Assembly (NCBI GenBank): GCA_018401995.1
Contig: JAGYJR010000004.1
Coordinates: 1-64,000, forward strand
Reading direction: 5' to 3'
DNA: 64,000 nucleotides
Origin: Flavobacterium sp.
GTDB lineage: Bacteria; Bacteroidota; Bacteroidia; Flavobacteriales; Flavobacteriaceae
Shown here one piece after another: positions 24,876 to 33,988 of this stretch. How positions within the stretch are numbered: position 1 is the stretch's first letter; each line of letters begins with the position of its first letter. The position numbers were made by a program, and so were the translations under genes. A model generated the notes under the pieces. It was not told the origin of the DNA. It worked only from the letters and a program-made list of their open reading frames with translations, and made no database searches.

Positions 24876-27626
24876 TTATAAGTTGTATTTCAAAGAGAAA
24901 ATCAAATATCTTGGTTGTACAAAATATTGGGACGAACTAAAACTGACAATATTAAAACTATCTCTATTAATTGATTGAGTATTTAACAAGTTAGTGCCGC
25001 TAATTCTATATTCCAATTTCGAATCTTTCTTTCTATAATTGATACTTGCGGTTAACAAATCGAAAGTATTATTTACATTTCCATCTCTAGAACTAAAATC
25101 ATTATACGTATACGTTGATGTCAAGGCCAAACCTTCAATAATTCTATAATCTAATGTAATTGAAGGACTATGAGTTGTGAAAACTGCACTTGGATTCTCA
25201 CTAATATTAATCGTATAAGCTGCTTCTAAATTTGGTAATTTTTGGAATTGTGTTCCAAAGCTCACTCGGTATAATTGATTCCAATTTTCAATATTTCTTG
25301 AAAAATCAGATGATGGATTCGCTGGATCTGATGGATTTACAAACAACTGATTGTTTTTTGACCAAGTAATATTAGTGCTTGCACTTGCTTTGTAATACTT
25401 TTTAAAAGAACGTTGATAAGAAAACGTTCCACTAACCACTTCATTAGAAAAATCACCATTTACCCTTTCACTAATTTGACTAATTCCATTAAAGAACGAA
25501 CGATTTACGACAGGATCTGTTGTTCTTGAATAATTTAAAAATGCAAAAATTGTAGTGTAATTAAATAAATTATATTTAGTATATCTTAAATTATGATTTT
25601 GCTGTAACGCATTATCAATGAAACGATTTCCTGCACTTAATGAGTTAAAGTTGTTTAAAGTAAAACCTTCTACTAATGCATTTACATCATTAAAAAAGTT
25701 ACTCATTCTATAATTATACGTCAACGATTCTGATTTTTTAATTTGCCATTGTGCAAAAACATCAGGTAAAATTCGGAAGAAATCATCACGAACTCTGGAA
25801 TTCAATTGGTCGTTATAAATATTGAATTGATGAAAGTTCACACCTGGATTGAAAGTCAATTTTTTACCAACTGTAAATTTGTAATGCACTCCTAAATACG
25901 CGTCATTAAAACCGTATTGTACATCGTTATCAAAAATCAAATCTCCATTATCTGGCAATTGGAATAAAGTCCCATTATCTAATAATTGAAAAATTGATGA
26001 ATTATAAGTTTGGTATGAATTGGTATTTCCTAAAGTTACGTTTAAGATACTTTTATTGTTAATCGTATAGTAGTAATCTGCCTTTGCATCTACTTTATTC
26101 GTTTTAACGAAACGTTCTTGACGAATATCATAACGACTTTGTCCAGATTGAAATCCGATTCCAGGAAATGGATCTTCTAACAAACTTGGATTGTAAAAAG
26201 GGTCTTCATCTTGATATAAGTGTTGGACTTCTAAAACAAAGGTGTTTTTTTCATCTTTTGTCCAAAACATATTCAAACTTTGTTCAAATGCAATTGGATC
26301 TTGTTCTTTAAAAGAAACAATATTATTAGTTCTATCTATATTTCCTGAAGTTGAAAAAATAGTTGATTGCGTGTTTACTACATTATCTTCAGACTGATTA
26401 GATCGTCTTACTGTTGCATCATAATCTAATTGGAAATCAGCACTTTTCTTGTATTTTGAACCGAATTTAAAAACAGCTAAATTATTTCTTAAATCTGAAA
26501 CATCTGTTCTGTCTTCAATAGTCTGTAGTTCCGATGAATTAGGCTGAAAAATACCAAAATTAGAATTTGTACTAGTTAAAGTTTTATTGGAAGAAATTAC
26601 TCCAAAACCACTAACGTTCCATTTTTTAGTAATTTCTTGTGTTAGATTTACTGCTCCAAATTTATTATCAATTTCTAAAGCTCTATCGTTTTGTGTAGTT
26701 GAAATCCCTAAACTATTAGAAGAAATTCCAATATTTGTTCCGCTTCTTGCAATTGTGTTTCTGGCACCACCAGTTAATCGGAAGAAATCACGAATAGAAA
26801 AAGGCACTTCTCCAATATTATTGAAATTTGAAATTACATTAACTGTAGTTTTTGGACTGTAATAAAAGATTTTGGGATTGATTACATAGCGTTCATCTGG
26901 TCCGCCACCCACTAAAATATCACCAAACCAAAATTTATCTTTTCCTTTTTTCAGTTTAATATTTAATGCAATATTCTCTTCATTATTTTCCAGTCCTTTA
27001 AGTTGAGTAACTTCGTTGAAATTTCTCAAAACTTGAACTTTATCAACCGCATCTGAGGGAATATTTTTAGAGCCAATTTTAGTGTCGCCTTCAAAAAACT
27101 TTTTTCCTTCTACTAATAATTGGGTTACTTTTCTTCCTTCTACTTCAATCTCTCCATCTTCATTTACTTGAACTCCTGGTAGTTTTTTTAGAATATCTTC
27201 AAGTTTTTGTTCAGTTCCAGTTTTAAAAGAATCGGCGTTGTAAATAATGGTATCGCCACTAATCGTTACGGGCATTTCTTGCACAACCTCAACACCATCA
27301 AGCATCATTCCGCCTTCTTTTAGCGCAAATACTTTTCTAATATTTTCAGTACCTGTAACTAATTCAATGTTTTGTGATTGAAAACCCAAAAAACTAACCT
27401 TAATTTGGTAAGTAGAATTGGCTTTTAAACTAATTTGGAATTTACCTTGTTCGTTTGAAATGGCATAACCATCCATAGCTTTAGTTTCTTGGTTGATAAC
27501 CATAACATTCGCCATTTCTAATGGATTACCAATAGTATCCTGAACAATTCCTTCTAGTTTAATATTTTGAGCTGTTGTAAAATATGACGTTACAAATAAT
27601 AAGACAACAAATAGTTTTTTTATCAT
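24876..27626 (-). CDS. Outer-membrane beta-barrel protein with carboxypeptidase-like N-terminal domain
   Basis: A 916-residue protein with signal peptide MIKKLFVVLLFVTSYFTTAQ and a carboxypeptidase-regulatory-like domain (IKLEGIVQDTIGNPLEMANVMV, about 22-105). A plug-like region follows (DTIIYNADSFKTGTEQKLEDILKKLPGVQVNEDGEIEV), then a long C-terminal beta barrel ending in an aromatic YLIFSLKYNL. The barrel resembles the TonB-receptor-related OMP_b-brl_3 family, without a clear TonB box. It follows a GLPGLI-family gene by 40 bases in the same direction, a pairing frequent in flavobacteria. The cargo is unknown. Confidence 0.85.
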   Translation of the reverse strand: MIKKLFVVLLFVTSYFTTAQNIKLEGIVQDTIGNPLEMANVMVINQETKAMDGYAISNEQGKFQISLKANSTYQIKVSFLGFQSQNIELVTGTENIRKVFALKEGGMMLDGVEVVQEMPVTISGDTIIYNADSFKTGTEQKLEDILKKLPGVQVNEDGEIEVEGRKVTQLLVEGKKFFEGDTKIGSKNIPSDAVDKVQVLRNFNEVTQLKGLENNEENIALNIKLKKGKDKFWFGDILVGGGPDERYVINPKIFYYSPKTTVNVISNFNNIGEVPFSIRDFFRLTGGARNTIARSGTNIGISSNSLGISTTQNDRALEIDNKFGAVNLTQEITKKWNVSGFGVISSNKTLTSTNSNFGIFQPNSSELQTIEDRTDVSDLRNNLAVFKFGSKYKKSADFQLDYDATVRRSNQSEDNVVNTQSTIFSTSGNIDRTNNIVSFKEQDPIAFEQSLNMFWTKDEKNTFVLEVQHLYQDEDPFYNPSLLEDPFPGIGFQSGQSRYDIRQERFVKTNKVDAKADYYYTINNKSILNVTLGNTNSYQTYNSSIFQLLDNGTLFQLPDNGDLIFDNDVQYGFNDAYLGVHYKFTVGKKLTFNPGVNFHQFNIYNDQLNSRVRDDFFRILPDVFAQWQIKKSESLTYNYRMSNFFNDVNALVEGFTLNNFNSLSAGNRFIDNALQQNHNLRYTKYNLFNYTTIFAFLNYSRTTDPVVNRSFFNGISQISERVNGDFSNEVVSGTFSYQRSFKKYYKASASTNITWSKNNQLFVNPSDPANPSSDFSRNIENWNQLYRVSFGTQFQKLPNLEAAYTINISENPSAVFTTHSPSITLDYRIIEGLALTSTYTYNDFSSRDGNVNNTFDLLTASINYRKKDSKLEYRISGTNLLNTQSINRDSFNIVSFSSSQYFVQPRYLIFSLKYNL

Positions 27627-27665
27627 AATGATTCAAGTGAAATTAAAATTTTAGCAAACAAACAA

Positions 27666-28559
27666 TTAACGCCCCATTCTGAAGCCGCCTCCACCTTGTC
27701 TACCCATTTCTCTCCACTCTTCCATCTTTTCTGCAACAATTTTATCATATTCTTGTTGTGAAACAACTTTACCTTTTTTTGGTGCTTTAATTTCTTTCTT
27801 TTCCTTAGGATTCATTACAATTTTAGAACATAAAATAACTGTTTTTCCATCACTAACTTCTAAAATCAAACCCGGTAAACCCCAGTAATTTTCTGGACCT
27901 TGACTAATTGGAATATCTGGCGTGTACCAAGCTACAACTTCAATTTCTTTAGGCATTTCCCATTGATCCATAAAGTTAGTAGTTTGCGCCTCTTTCTTTT
28001 CCTCGGTTTTCGTATCAGATTCATTTTCTTCCTTCTTTACATCTTCTTTTTTTCTACGAAAATTTCTAAAATCAGATTGACTAACTGGCCGAACAGCTGT
28101 TGCTTTGAAACAAGTGTAATTCCCAATTTGTTTAGTTTCTCCTGATAATTTCCAATCTAATTTTGGTAAAGAATCTTGAATTAAAAATTCCTTTCCTGCA
28201 AATTCTTTATCTACCAAAAATAATTTGTCTTTTACATTTTTATAATGCGTTCCACCGCCGCCCATCATAGACGACATAAAACGAAATCCACCTTGTTGCC
28301 CTGGAGATTCAATTTTTTCTTCTTCAGCATAAATAGATGCATTTCTATCGAAAGTCAAGACAAATGTTTTTTCAAACATCGCTTTCATACGCTCTTCAAT
28401 TGTCTTTTGCATTTCTGGCGTAATTTCTCTATTGCCTCTAAAATTCGAAGCCATGTCAGAAGTACTAGTTTTTGACTCATAAACAGCCATTCCTTGGAAA
28501 TTTTGAGCACTCAAAACAGACGCCACAAACAAAGATAAAGTAATGATAATCTTTTGCAT
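27666..28559 (-). CDS. GLPGLI family secreted protein
   Basis: A 297-residue protein with signal peptide MQKIIITLSLFVASVLSAQ. The family-naming motif is present as NYWGLPGLILEVSDGKTV, preceded by WYTPDIPISQGPE. A Gly/Met-rich patch (FRFMSSMMGGGGTHYKN) and a central Lys/Glu-rich insert interrupt the fold, and the tail GRQGGGGFRMGR is Gly/Arg-rich. The family is of unknown function and restricted largely to Bacteroidota. It is translated just upstream of a beta-barrel outer-membrane gene, suggesting a shared envelope role. Confidence 0.88.
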   Translation of the reverse strand: MQKIIITLSLFVASVLSAQNFQGMAVYESKTSTSDMASNFRGNREITPEMQKTIEERMKAMFEKTFVLTFDRNASIYAEEEKIESPGQQGGFRFMSSMMGGGGTHYKNVKDKLFLVDKEFAGKEFLIQDSLPKLDWKLSGETKQIGNYTCFKATAVRPVSQSDFRNFRRKKEDVKKEENESDTKTEEKKEAQTTNFMDQWEMPKEIEVVAWYTPDIPISQGPENYWGLPGLILEVSDGKTVILCSKIVMNPKEKKEIKAPKKGKVVSQQEYDKIVAEKMEEWREMGRQGGGGFRMGR

Positions 28560-28707
28560 TTTTATAATTTTTAAGTTTAATTTATTAATAATAGCAATAG
28601 AAATTTATATATAGACTGACAAAACTGATAATTGTTACAGAAACTTTAATTAAAATTAAGTTAAAATATTATCTTTAGACTTTATTTCATTCAAATGGTT
28701 TAATCTA

Positions 28708-29493
28708 ATGAAGTGTCTTTTGTGTTTATTTTTCTTTGTCAGTTCACTTGGTTTTAGCCAATCATCTATAAATGCAATCTTCATTGATAGTTTAACAATT
28801 AAAGAAACAGAATTTATTGGTTTTGATGCCTATAAAGACTATTACTATATTACCAACAATGTATTTCACAAGCAAACAAACCAACAGAACTTGGTTTATA
28901 AAAATGTGGCATTAGGAAAAATAACAAAAATTGATATTTTAAATCCGCTTCAATTGGTTTTACTTTATAAAGATTTTAACGCCGTTGTTCTTTTGGATAA
29001 TCAATTGAACGAAACCAACCGTATTTTGGGCAACACAATTGAAACGCCCATTTCTTTCGAATTTACAGGATTAGCAAGTAGCAATCAATTTTGGTTTTTT
29101 GATGTTTTTAGTCAGAAAATTGGTTTGTATCAATTTAAAAATAATAGTTTAAAATTTATTTCGACTCCATTGGTAGCAATTCCAAAAGTCCATCAAAACA
29201 ATTACAATCATTACTTATGGATTGACACTAATGATGATTTTTTCTCAATTAATTTATTTGGAAAAATCCAAAAAATAGGAAAAATCCCTGAAGCTGATGC
29301 CGTTAAAATAATTGACTCCGAAAGACTTTTATTAAAAATAGGGCAATCGCTTTACTATTATAACCTAAAGGATAATAGCATCAAAAAAATTGAACTGAAT
29401 GAAAATTCGTTTGCTAATTTTTTCTTTAAAGATGGAATTTTGTCTATTTTTACCCAAAACAAAATTACTAACTATAAAATAATTCTACCGTAA
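28708..29493 (+). CDS. Secreted protein, beta-propeller-like, unknown function
   Basis: A 261-residue protein with signal peptide MKCLLCLFFFVSSLGFSQ. The mature part is built from repeating short strands (LGKITKIDILNPLQLVLLYKDFNAVVLLDNQL, QFWFFDVFSQKIGLYQFKNN, DFFSINLFGKIQKIGKI), the look of a propeller-type repeat. Its stop overlaps the start of the deoxynucleoside kinase (TAATG), so the two are translationally coupled. No enzyme motif is evident. Confidence 0.7.
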   Translation: MKCLLCLFFFVSSLGFSQSSINAIFIDSLTIKETEFIGFDAYKDYYYITNNVFHKQTNQQNLVYKNVALGKITKIDILNPLQLVLLYKDFNAVVLLDNQLNETNRILGNTIETPISFEFTGLASSNQFWFFDVFSQKIGLYQFKNNSLKFISTPLVAIPKVHQNNYNHYLWIDTNDDFFSINLFGKIQKIGKIPEADAVKIIDSERLLLKIGQSLYYYNLKDNSIKKIELNENSFANFFFKDGILSIFTQNKITNYKIILP

Positions 29494-30107
29494 TGCACAT
29501 AGCAGTAGCAGGAAATATTGGAGCAGGAAAAACTACATTAACCCGATTATTAGCCAAACATTTTAAATGGGAACCTCATTTTGAAGATGTAGTTGACAAT
29601 CCGTATTTAGATGATTTTTACCACCAAATGGAACGTTGGAGTTTTAACCTTCAAATTTATTTCTTAAACAGTCGTTTTCGTCAAGTGTTACAGATTCGTG
29701 AAAGCGGAAAAAAAATCATTCAAGATAGAACCATTTACGAAGATGCTCATATTTTTGCCCCTAATCTTCATGCTATGGGATTAATGGCAAACCGTGATTA
29801 CAGCAATTACACTTCACTATTCGAATTAATGGAGGGCTTAGTTGGCGCTCCAGATTTATTGATTTATTTAAGAAGTTCGATACCCAATTTAGTAAGCCAA
29901 ATTCACAAAAGAGGAAGAGATTACGAAAACTCTATTTCAATTGATTACTTAAGTCGATTGAACGAAAGATATGAAGCTTGGATTCAAACCTACGATAAAG
30001 GAAAATTAGTAATTATTGATGTTGATAATGTAGATTTTGTAAACAATCCTGAAGATTTAGGAATGATTATTAATCGAATTGATGCTGAAATTAACGGATT
30101 ATTTTAA
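29493..30107 (+). CDS. Deoxynucleoside kinase
   Basis: A 204-residue dNK/TK2-family kinase: P-loop GNIGAGKTT at 7-15, FNLQIYFLNSRFRQ, the DRTIYEDAHIFA motif with catalytic and substrate-binding residues, and the lid RGRDYENSI. It phosphorylates deoxynucleosides using ATP in nucleotide salvage. The preferred base cannot be deduced safely. Its start overlaps the upstream secreted-protein gene by TAATG, and the AhpD-like gene follows after nine bases. Confidence 0.9.
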   Translation: MHIAVAGNIGAGKTTLTRLLAKHFKWEPHFEDVVDNPYLDDFYHQMERWSFNLQIYFLNSRFRQVLQIRESGKKIIQDRTIYEDAHIFAPNLHAMGLMANRDYSNYTSLFELMEGLVGAPDLLIYLRSSIPNLVSQIHKRGRDYENSISIDYLSRLNERYEAWIQTYDKGKLVIIDVDNVDFVNNPEDLGMIINRIDAEINGLF

Positions 30108-30116
30108 AATCAAATT

Positions 30117-30707
30117 ATGCCTCTAGTTAACCCACTTCCATCAAATCACGATGATGAAACCAGAAAATTAGCTGAGTTTTTTAATGAGACTTTAGGCTTT
30201 TGTCCTAATTCTGTATTAACGATGCAACATCGTCCTGCCATTTCAAAAGCTTTCATACAATTGAACATGGCTGTAATGGAAAACAAAGGAAATGTTACTT
30301 CAGATTTAAAACGAATGATTGGCTGGGTAACCAGTAATGCAACAGGATGCAGATATTGCCAAGCGCATACAATTAGAGCTGCTGAACGATATGGCGCTGA
30401 GCAAGAAAAGTTAGATAACATTTGGGATTTTAAAACGCATAATGCTTTCTCTGATGCTGAACGAGCTGCTTTAAATTTTGCTTTAGCTGCTTCATTAATT
30501 CCTAATGCCGTTGATGAAACAATTAAAACCGAACTTTATAAATATTGGACTGAAGGCGACATTGTTGAAATGCTTGGAGTTATTTCATTATTTGGCTATC
30601 TAAACCGTTGGAATGACTCTATGGGAACTGTAGTTGAAGAAGGCGCGATTGAAAGCGCAGAAAAATATTTAGGAAAAACCGGTTGGGAAATCGGGAAACA
30701 CCAATAA
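30117..30707 (+). CDS. Carboxymuconolactone decarboxylase / AhpD-like protein
   Basis: A 196-residue helical protein with the AhpD-type redox motif GCRYCQAHTIRAAERYG (CxxC followed by His). It begins MPLVNPLPSNHDDETRKLAEFFNETLGFCPNSVLTMQHRP. Members act as thiol peroxidases or disulfide reductases. The substrate is not evident. It ends the dNK transcription unit, directly before a terminator. Confidence 0.85.
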   Translation: MPLVNPLPSNHDDETRKLAEFFNETLGFCPNSVLTMQHRPAISKAFIQLNMAVMENKGNVTSDLKRMIGWVTSNATGCRYCQAHTIRAAERYGAEQEKLDNIWDFKTHNAFSDAERAALNFALAASLIPNAVDETIKTELYKYWTEGDIVEMLGVISLFGYLNRWNDSMGTVVEEGAIESAEKYLGKTGWEIGKHQ

Positions 30708-30708
30708 A

Positions 30709-30744
30709 AAAATGCCTCAAATGAAATTTCAGATGAGGCATTTT
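30709..30744. terminator. Terminator between the AhpD-like and beta-mannosidase genes
   Basis: AAAATGCCTCA/TGAGGCATTTT stem with A- and T-runs on both sides, suited to the two convergent genes. Confidence 0.88.
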
Positions 30745-30747
30745 TTA

Positions 30748-33216
30748 TTAAAAAGTATCTAAGAGTGATTTGATTTTTATATTTTGTACTGGTTTCGATA
30801 ATTTAATCACTCGTTTTTCATTAGGCAATAGATCAAAATAATTATCCTCAAAAAAAGTATCATTTTCCGAAGAAAGAAAAACATCTTTAGCTAAAACATC
30901 TGAAGATATTTCAATAGTAAACTCATCAACGTTTCGAATTTGAATATTTGGTTTTGATAATTTCAAATCTTTTGGTTTTACAAAGAAATATTGTGATTGA
31001 ACATTGTTGAATTGTACTTTTAAAACGGTTTGTTTCAAATCGAATGGTTTACAATCTTCTTTAAGAATTTCATAAATAATAGTACTGGAATTTTCTTCAA
31101 AAGTAATTTCTTTCGAAGTTTTCCAAAATGATTTTCCATCAAAAGAAAGGAATTCTAATTCCAATTTTCCAGATTGTTTTTCAAAACTGTCATTTACCAA
31201 AAATACTTCATATTTATTACTTTCCTCTTCAACCGAAAGCAACACATTCTCAAAACTCCGCTTCGCTTGATAATGAAACGCTTTCCAATTCCCAAAGTAA
31301 TCTAACGAACTCCAAGAAGTAACAGGCCAACAATCATTTAATTGCCAATACAAAGTCCCCATACAATAGGGTTTAGCTCTTCGGTGTGCTTCAATAGCGA
31401 TTTTCATGCCACGAGCTTGCAACAATTGAGAAACATAAGCATAATCCTCGAAATCTTTTGGCACCACATAATCTCGTTCCATGTATTCATTTATGGTTTC
31501 GTAACCTGTTGGATGTTTTTGATGATTTTTGAAAGCTTCGGAAGTGAAATTCAAGTCTTCTTGAGTCATTACTTTTTTCAAAGTTTCCAAATTTGGCATG
31601 CCCTGAAAACCGTATTCGCTTACAAACCTTCCAACTTTCTCATCATAAATTTCAAAAGGTTCTTTTCCCCACCAAACGCCCCAATAATGCACATCGCCTT
31701 GGGTTAAACTTTCTTTTCTTCCCCAACCTTTTGACGGAGACGATGACCAATAAATATTCTTTTCTTTCGGAAGTAAACTGTCTAATGTTTGCGGAATCAT
31801 CTCGTGAAAAACTTTTTTGTAATCATTCCAAATTTGAGTCGAATCAGCTTTGGAATAATTAAATTGCTTTTGCCAACCCCAATTGTGCCAACCTTCATCA
31901 TTTTCATTATTACCACACCAAATGGCAATACTTGGATGATTTTGTAAGCGATTTACGTTATCAATTACTTCTTGTTTTACATTTTCTACAAATTTTTCAT
32001 CGCCAGGATACATAGAACAAGCAAACATAAAATCTTGCCAAACTAAAATTCCGTTGGCATCGCAAGCTTCGTAAAACGCATCATCAAAATAAACGCCACC
32101 ACCCCAAACGCGCAACATGTTCATATTCGCTTTTTTAGCATTTTCAACCAATGAAAAATAAGTGGAATCCGAAACTCGTGGTAAAAAACTATCGGACGGA
32201 ACCACATTAGCACCTTTCATGAAAACGGGTTTCCCATTTAATTTGAAGTAAAAACTGCTTCCAATTTGGTCTTTTTCCTGAATTAATTCGATAGTTCGCA
32301 AACCAATATGTAGCTTTTTTGAATCCAATAATTGTTTTTTCTGACTGATCTCAATGGTAAAAGAATATAAATTCGCATCACCTAAACCATTACACCACCA
32401 CAATTTCGGATTGGTGATTTCATATTGCATTTGAATTCTATTCTTTCCTTTTTTAAGATTGAACGTTTGAGATTTATCATTGATTTTCAACTGAATCGTT
32501 TTGACTTTAGAAACGTAAATTTCGGTCGTGAATTCTAAAATCGCTTTTTTATCATTCAATTGAATTTGACTGTATTTTATATTTTCAATTTTTGCCGAAT
32601 TCCAAAATTTCAATTGGACTTTTTTCCAAATTCCAGCCGTTACAAATCTTGGGCCCCAATCCCAACCGAATTGATATTGTGCTTTTCGAACAAAAACACG
32701 TTCTTTTTCGGGTAACGTATAAGATAATTTTTTCGATTCTTCTTTTCCTTTTTGAACCGCGGAATGAAAAACCACTTTTAAATGAATAGTTCCAATTTTC
32801 AAATGTGATTTGGCAGAAATATTCCATTTTCGGAACATATTATCGGCTTCTAAAACTGCTTTTCCGTTCAAATAAACCGTTGCATACGTATCTAAACCTT
32901 CAAATTCTATATCGATATTTTTATTTTTTAGTTCGGATTTAGTCAGTGAAAAATGGGTTTCGTATTCCCAATTTTCATTTTCAACCCACTGCAATTGCTT
33001 TTCATTGGCTCCAAAGAATGGCTCTGGAATTAATTGGTTTTGAAACAAATCAGTGTGAACGGTTCCGGGTATAGTTGCCTTGTGTTTTTTAGTTTCGTTT
33101 TGTTTGTTGAATGTCCAATTTTCTGTTGACAAATTGCGATAGGAAGTTTGTCCAAAAATGAAAAAACAATTTAGACATAATAGAAAAACGAAAATTTTTT
33201 TAACCGTATATGGCAT
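30748..33216 (-). CDS. Beta-mannosidase, glycoside hydrolase family 2
   Basis: An 822-residue GH2 enzyme with signal peptide MPYTVKKIFVFLLCLNCFFIFGQ. The sugar-binding N-terminal domain has ATIPGTVHTDLFQNQLIPEPFFGANE, typical of beta-mannosidases. The barrel has NMLRVWGGGVYFDDAFYEACDANGILVWQDFMFACSMYPGD, the acid/base Glu in WCGNNENDEGW, and the nucleophile Glu in FVSEYGFQGMP. It removes the Man-beta-1,4-GlcNAc linkage of N-glycan cores or mannans. It is the last gene of the GH20-glycosylasparaginase-cutC operon, ten bases after cutC, and is likely periplasmic. Confidence 0.92.
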   Translation of the reverse strand: MPYTVKKIFVFLLCLNCFFIFGQTSYRNLSTENWTFNKQNETKKHKATIPGTVHTDLFQNQLIPEPFFGANEKQLQWVENENWEYETHFSLTKSELKNKNIDIEFEGLDTYATVYLNGKAVLEADNMFRKWNISAKSHLKIGTIHLKVVFHSAVQKGKEESKKLSYTLPEKERVFVRKAQYQFGWDWGPRFVTAGIWKKVQLKFWNSAKIENIKYSQIQLNDKKAILEFTTEIYVSKVKTIQLKINDKSQTFNLKKGKNRIQMQYEITNPKLWWCNGLGDANLYSFTIEISQKKQLLDSKKLHIGLRTIELIQEKDQIGSSFYFKLNGKPVFMKGANVVPSDSFLPRVSDSTYFSLVENAKKANMNMLRVWGGGVYFDDAFYEACDANGILVWQDFMFACSMYPGDEKFVENVKQEVIDNVNRLQNHPSIAIWCGNNENDEGWHNWGWQKQFNYSKADSTQIWNDYKKVFHEMIPQTLDSLLPKEKNIYWSSSPSKGWGRKESLTQGDVHYWGVWWGKEPFEIYDEKVGRFVSEYGFQGMPNLETLKKVMTQEDLNFTSEAFKNHQKHPTGYETINEYMERDYVVPKDFEDYAYVSQLLQARGMKIAIEAHRRAKPYCMGTLYWQLNDCWPVTSWSSLDYFGNWKAFHYQAKRSFENVLLSVEEESNKYEVFLVNDSFEKQSGKLELEFLSFDGKSFWKTSKEITFEENSSTIIYEILKEDCKPFDLKQTVLKVQFNNVQSQYFFVKPKDLKLSKPNIQIRNVDEFTIEISSDVLAKDVFLSSENDTFFEDNYFDLLPNEKRVIKLSKPVQNIKIKSLLDTF

Positions 33217-33226
33217 ACAAGTTTAT

Positions 33227-33907
33227 TTAAGATTGCAACTTTTTCATTAGTTGTATTATTTCCTCGGAATTTGCGGTTTCACTTCCATCGGTAATGGCGG
33301 AAGAATGATACCAATTCGCATTTACCATTTCATTTAATTCCGAAATATTAGTCGAACGCAATCCGCCACCGGGCATGATTTCGATGCGATTATTCGCTAG
33401 AATGACTAATCGTTTCAAGACTTCTTTTCCTTCGATGACGTTTGGAAAAGTTCCAGAAGTTAAAATTGTTGAAAATCTGCAAGAAATCACGTTTTCTAAT
33501 GCTTGTTCGTAATCTAAAACTTCATCAAAAGCTCTATGAAACGTACATGGAAATGGTTTTGCTAAATCAACCAAAGCTTTGTTTTGTTCGATATTAATTG
33601 TTTTATCATCCTTCAAAACTCCAAAAACAAATCCGTTGATTCCAAGTTTTTTGATGGTTTCTATTTCGAATTTCATTTGTTCCAATTCTGAATCCGAATA
33701 CACAAAATTTCCTCCTCTTGGGCGAATCATTACGTATAAATCGATGGTTAGATTTTCGCGAGCTTGTTGAATCATTTCAATTGTTGGAGTTGTGCCACCA
33801 ACCGACATATCTGCACACAATTCTACTCTATCGGCTCCTGCTTTTTTAGCTATTAGAGCAGATTCAAGGTTAAAACAAGCGATTTCAATTTTTTTATTTT
33901 GAGGCAT
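33227..33907 (-). CDS. cutC: CutC-family TIM-barrel protein
   Basis: A 226-residue CutC protein: KIEIACFNLESALIAKKAGADRVELCADMSVGGTTPT, YVMIRPRGGNFVYSDSEL, CTFHRAFDE, ILTSGTFPNVIEG and IMPGGGLRSTNI. The family was named for copper homeostasis in E. coli, a role since questioned. Here the gene is embedded among three secreted glycan-degrading enzymes although it has no signal peptide, so a cytoplasmic sugar-related role is worth considering. Confidence 0.9.
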   Translation of the reverse strand: MPQNKKIEIACFNLESALIAKKAGADRVELCADMSVGGTTPTIEMIQQARENLTIDLYVMIRPRGGNFVYSDSELEQMKFEIETIKKLGINGFVFGVLKDDKTINIEQNKALVDLAKPFPCTFHRAFDEVLDYEQALENVISCRFSTILTSGTFPNVIEGKEVLKRLVILANNRIEIMPGGGLRSTNISELNEMVNANWYHSSAITDGSETANSEEIIQLMKKLQS

Positions 33908-33988
33908 AAGTCATTAATATTGGCCACTGATTACAAAGATTCACACGGATTAAAAAATCTTTAAAATCCTTTAATCTCAGGCAAAAAA

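Noticed and set aside
31128..31862. Plus-strand ORFs opposite the beta-mannosidase gene
   Set aside because: They are antisense shadows of a well-supported enzyme, without start context or similarity.
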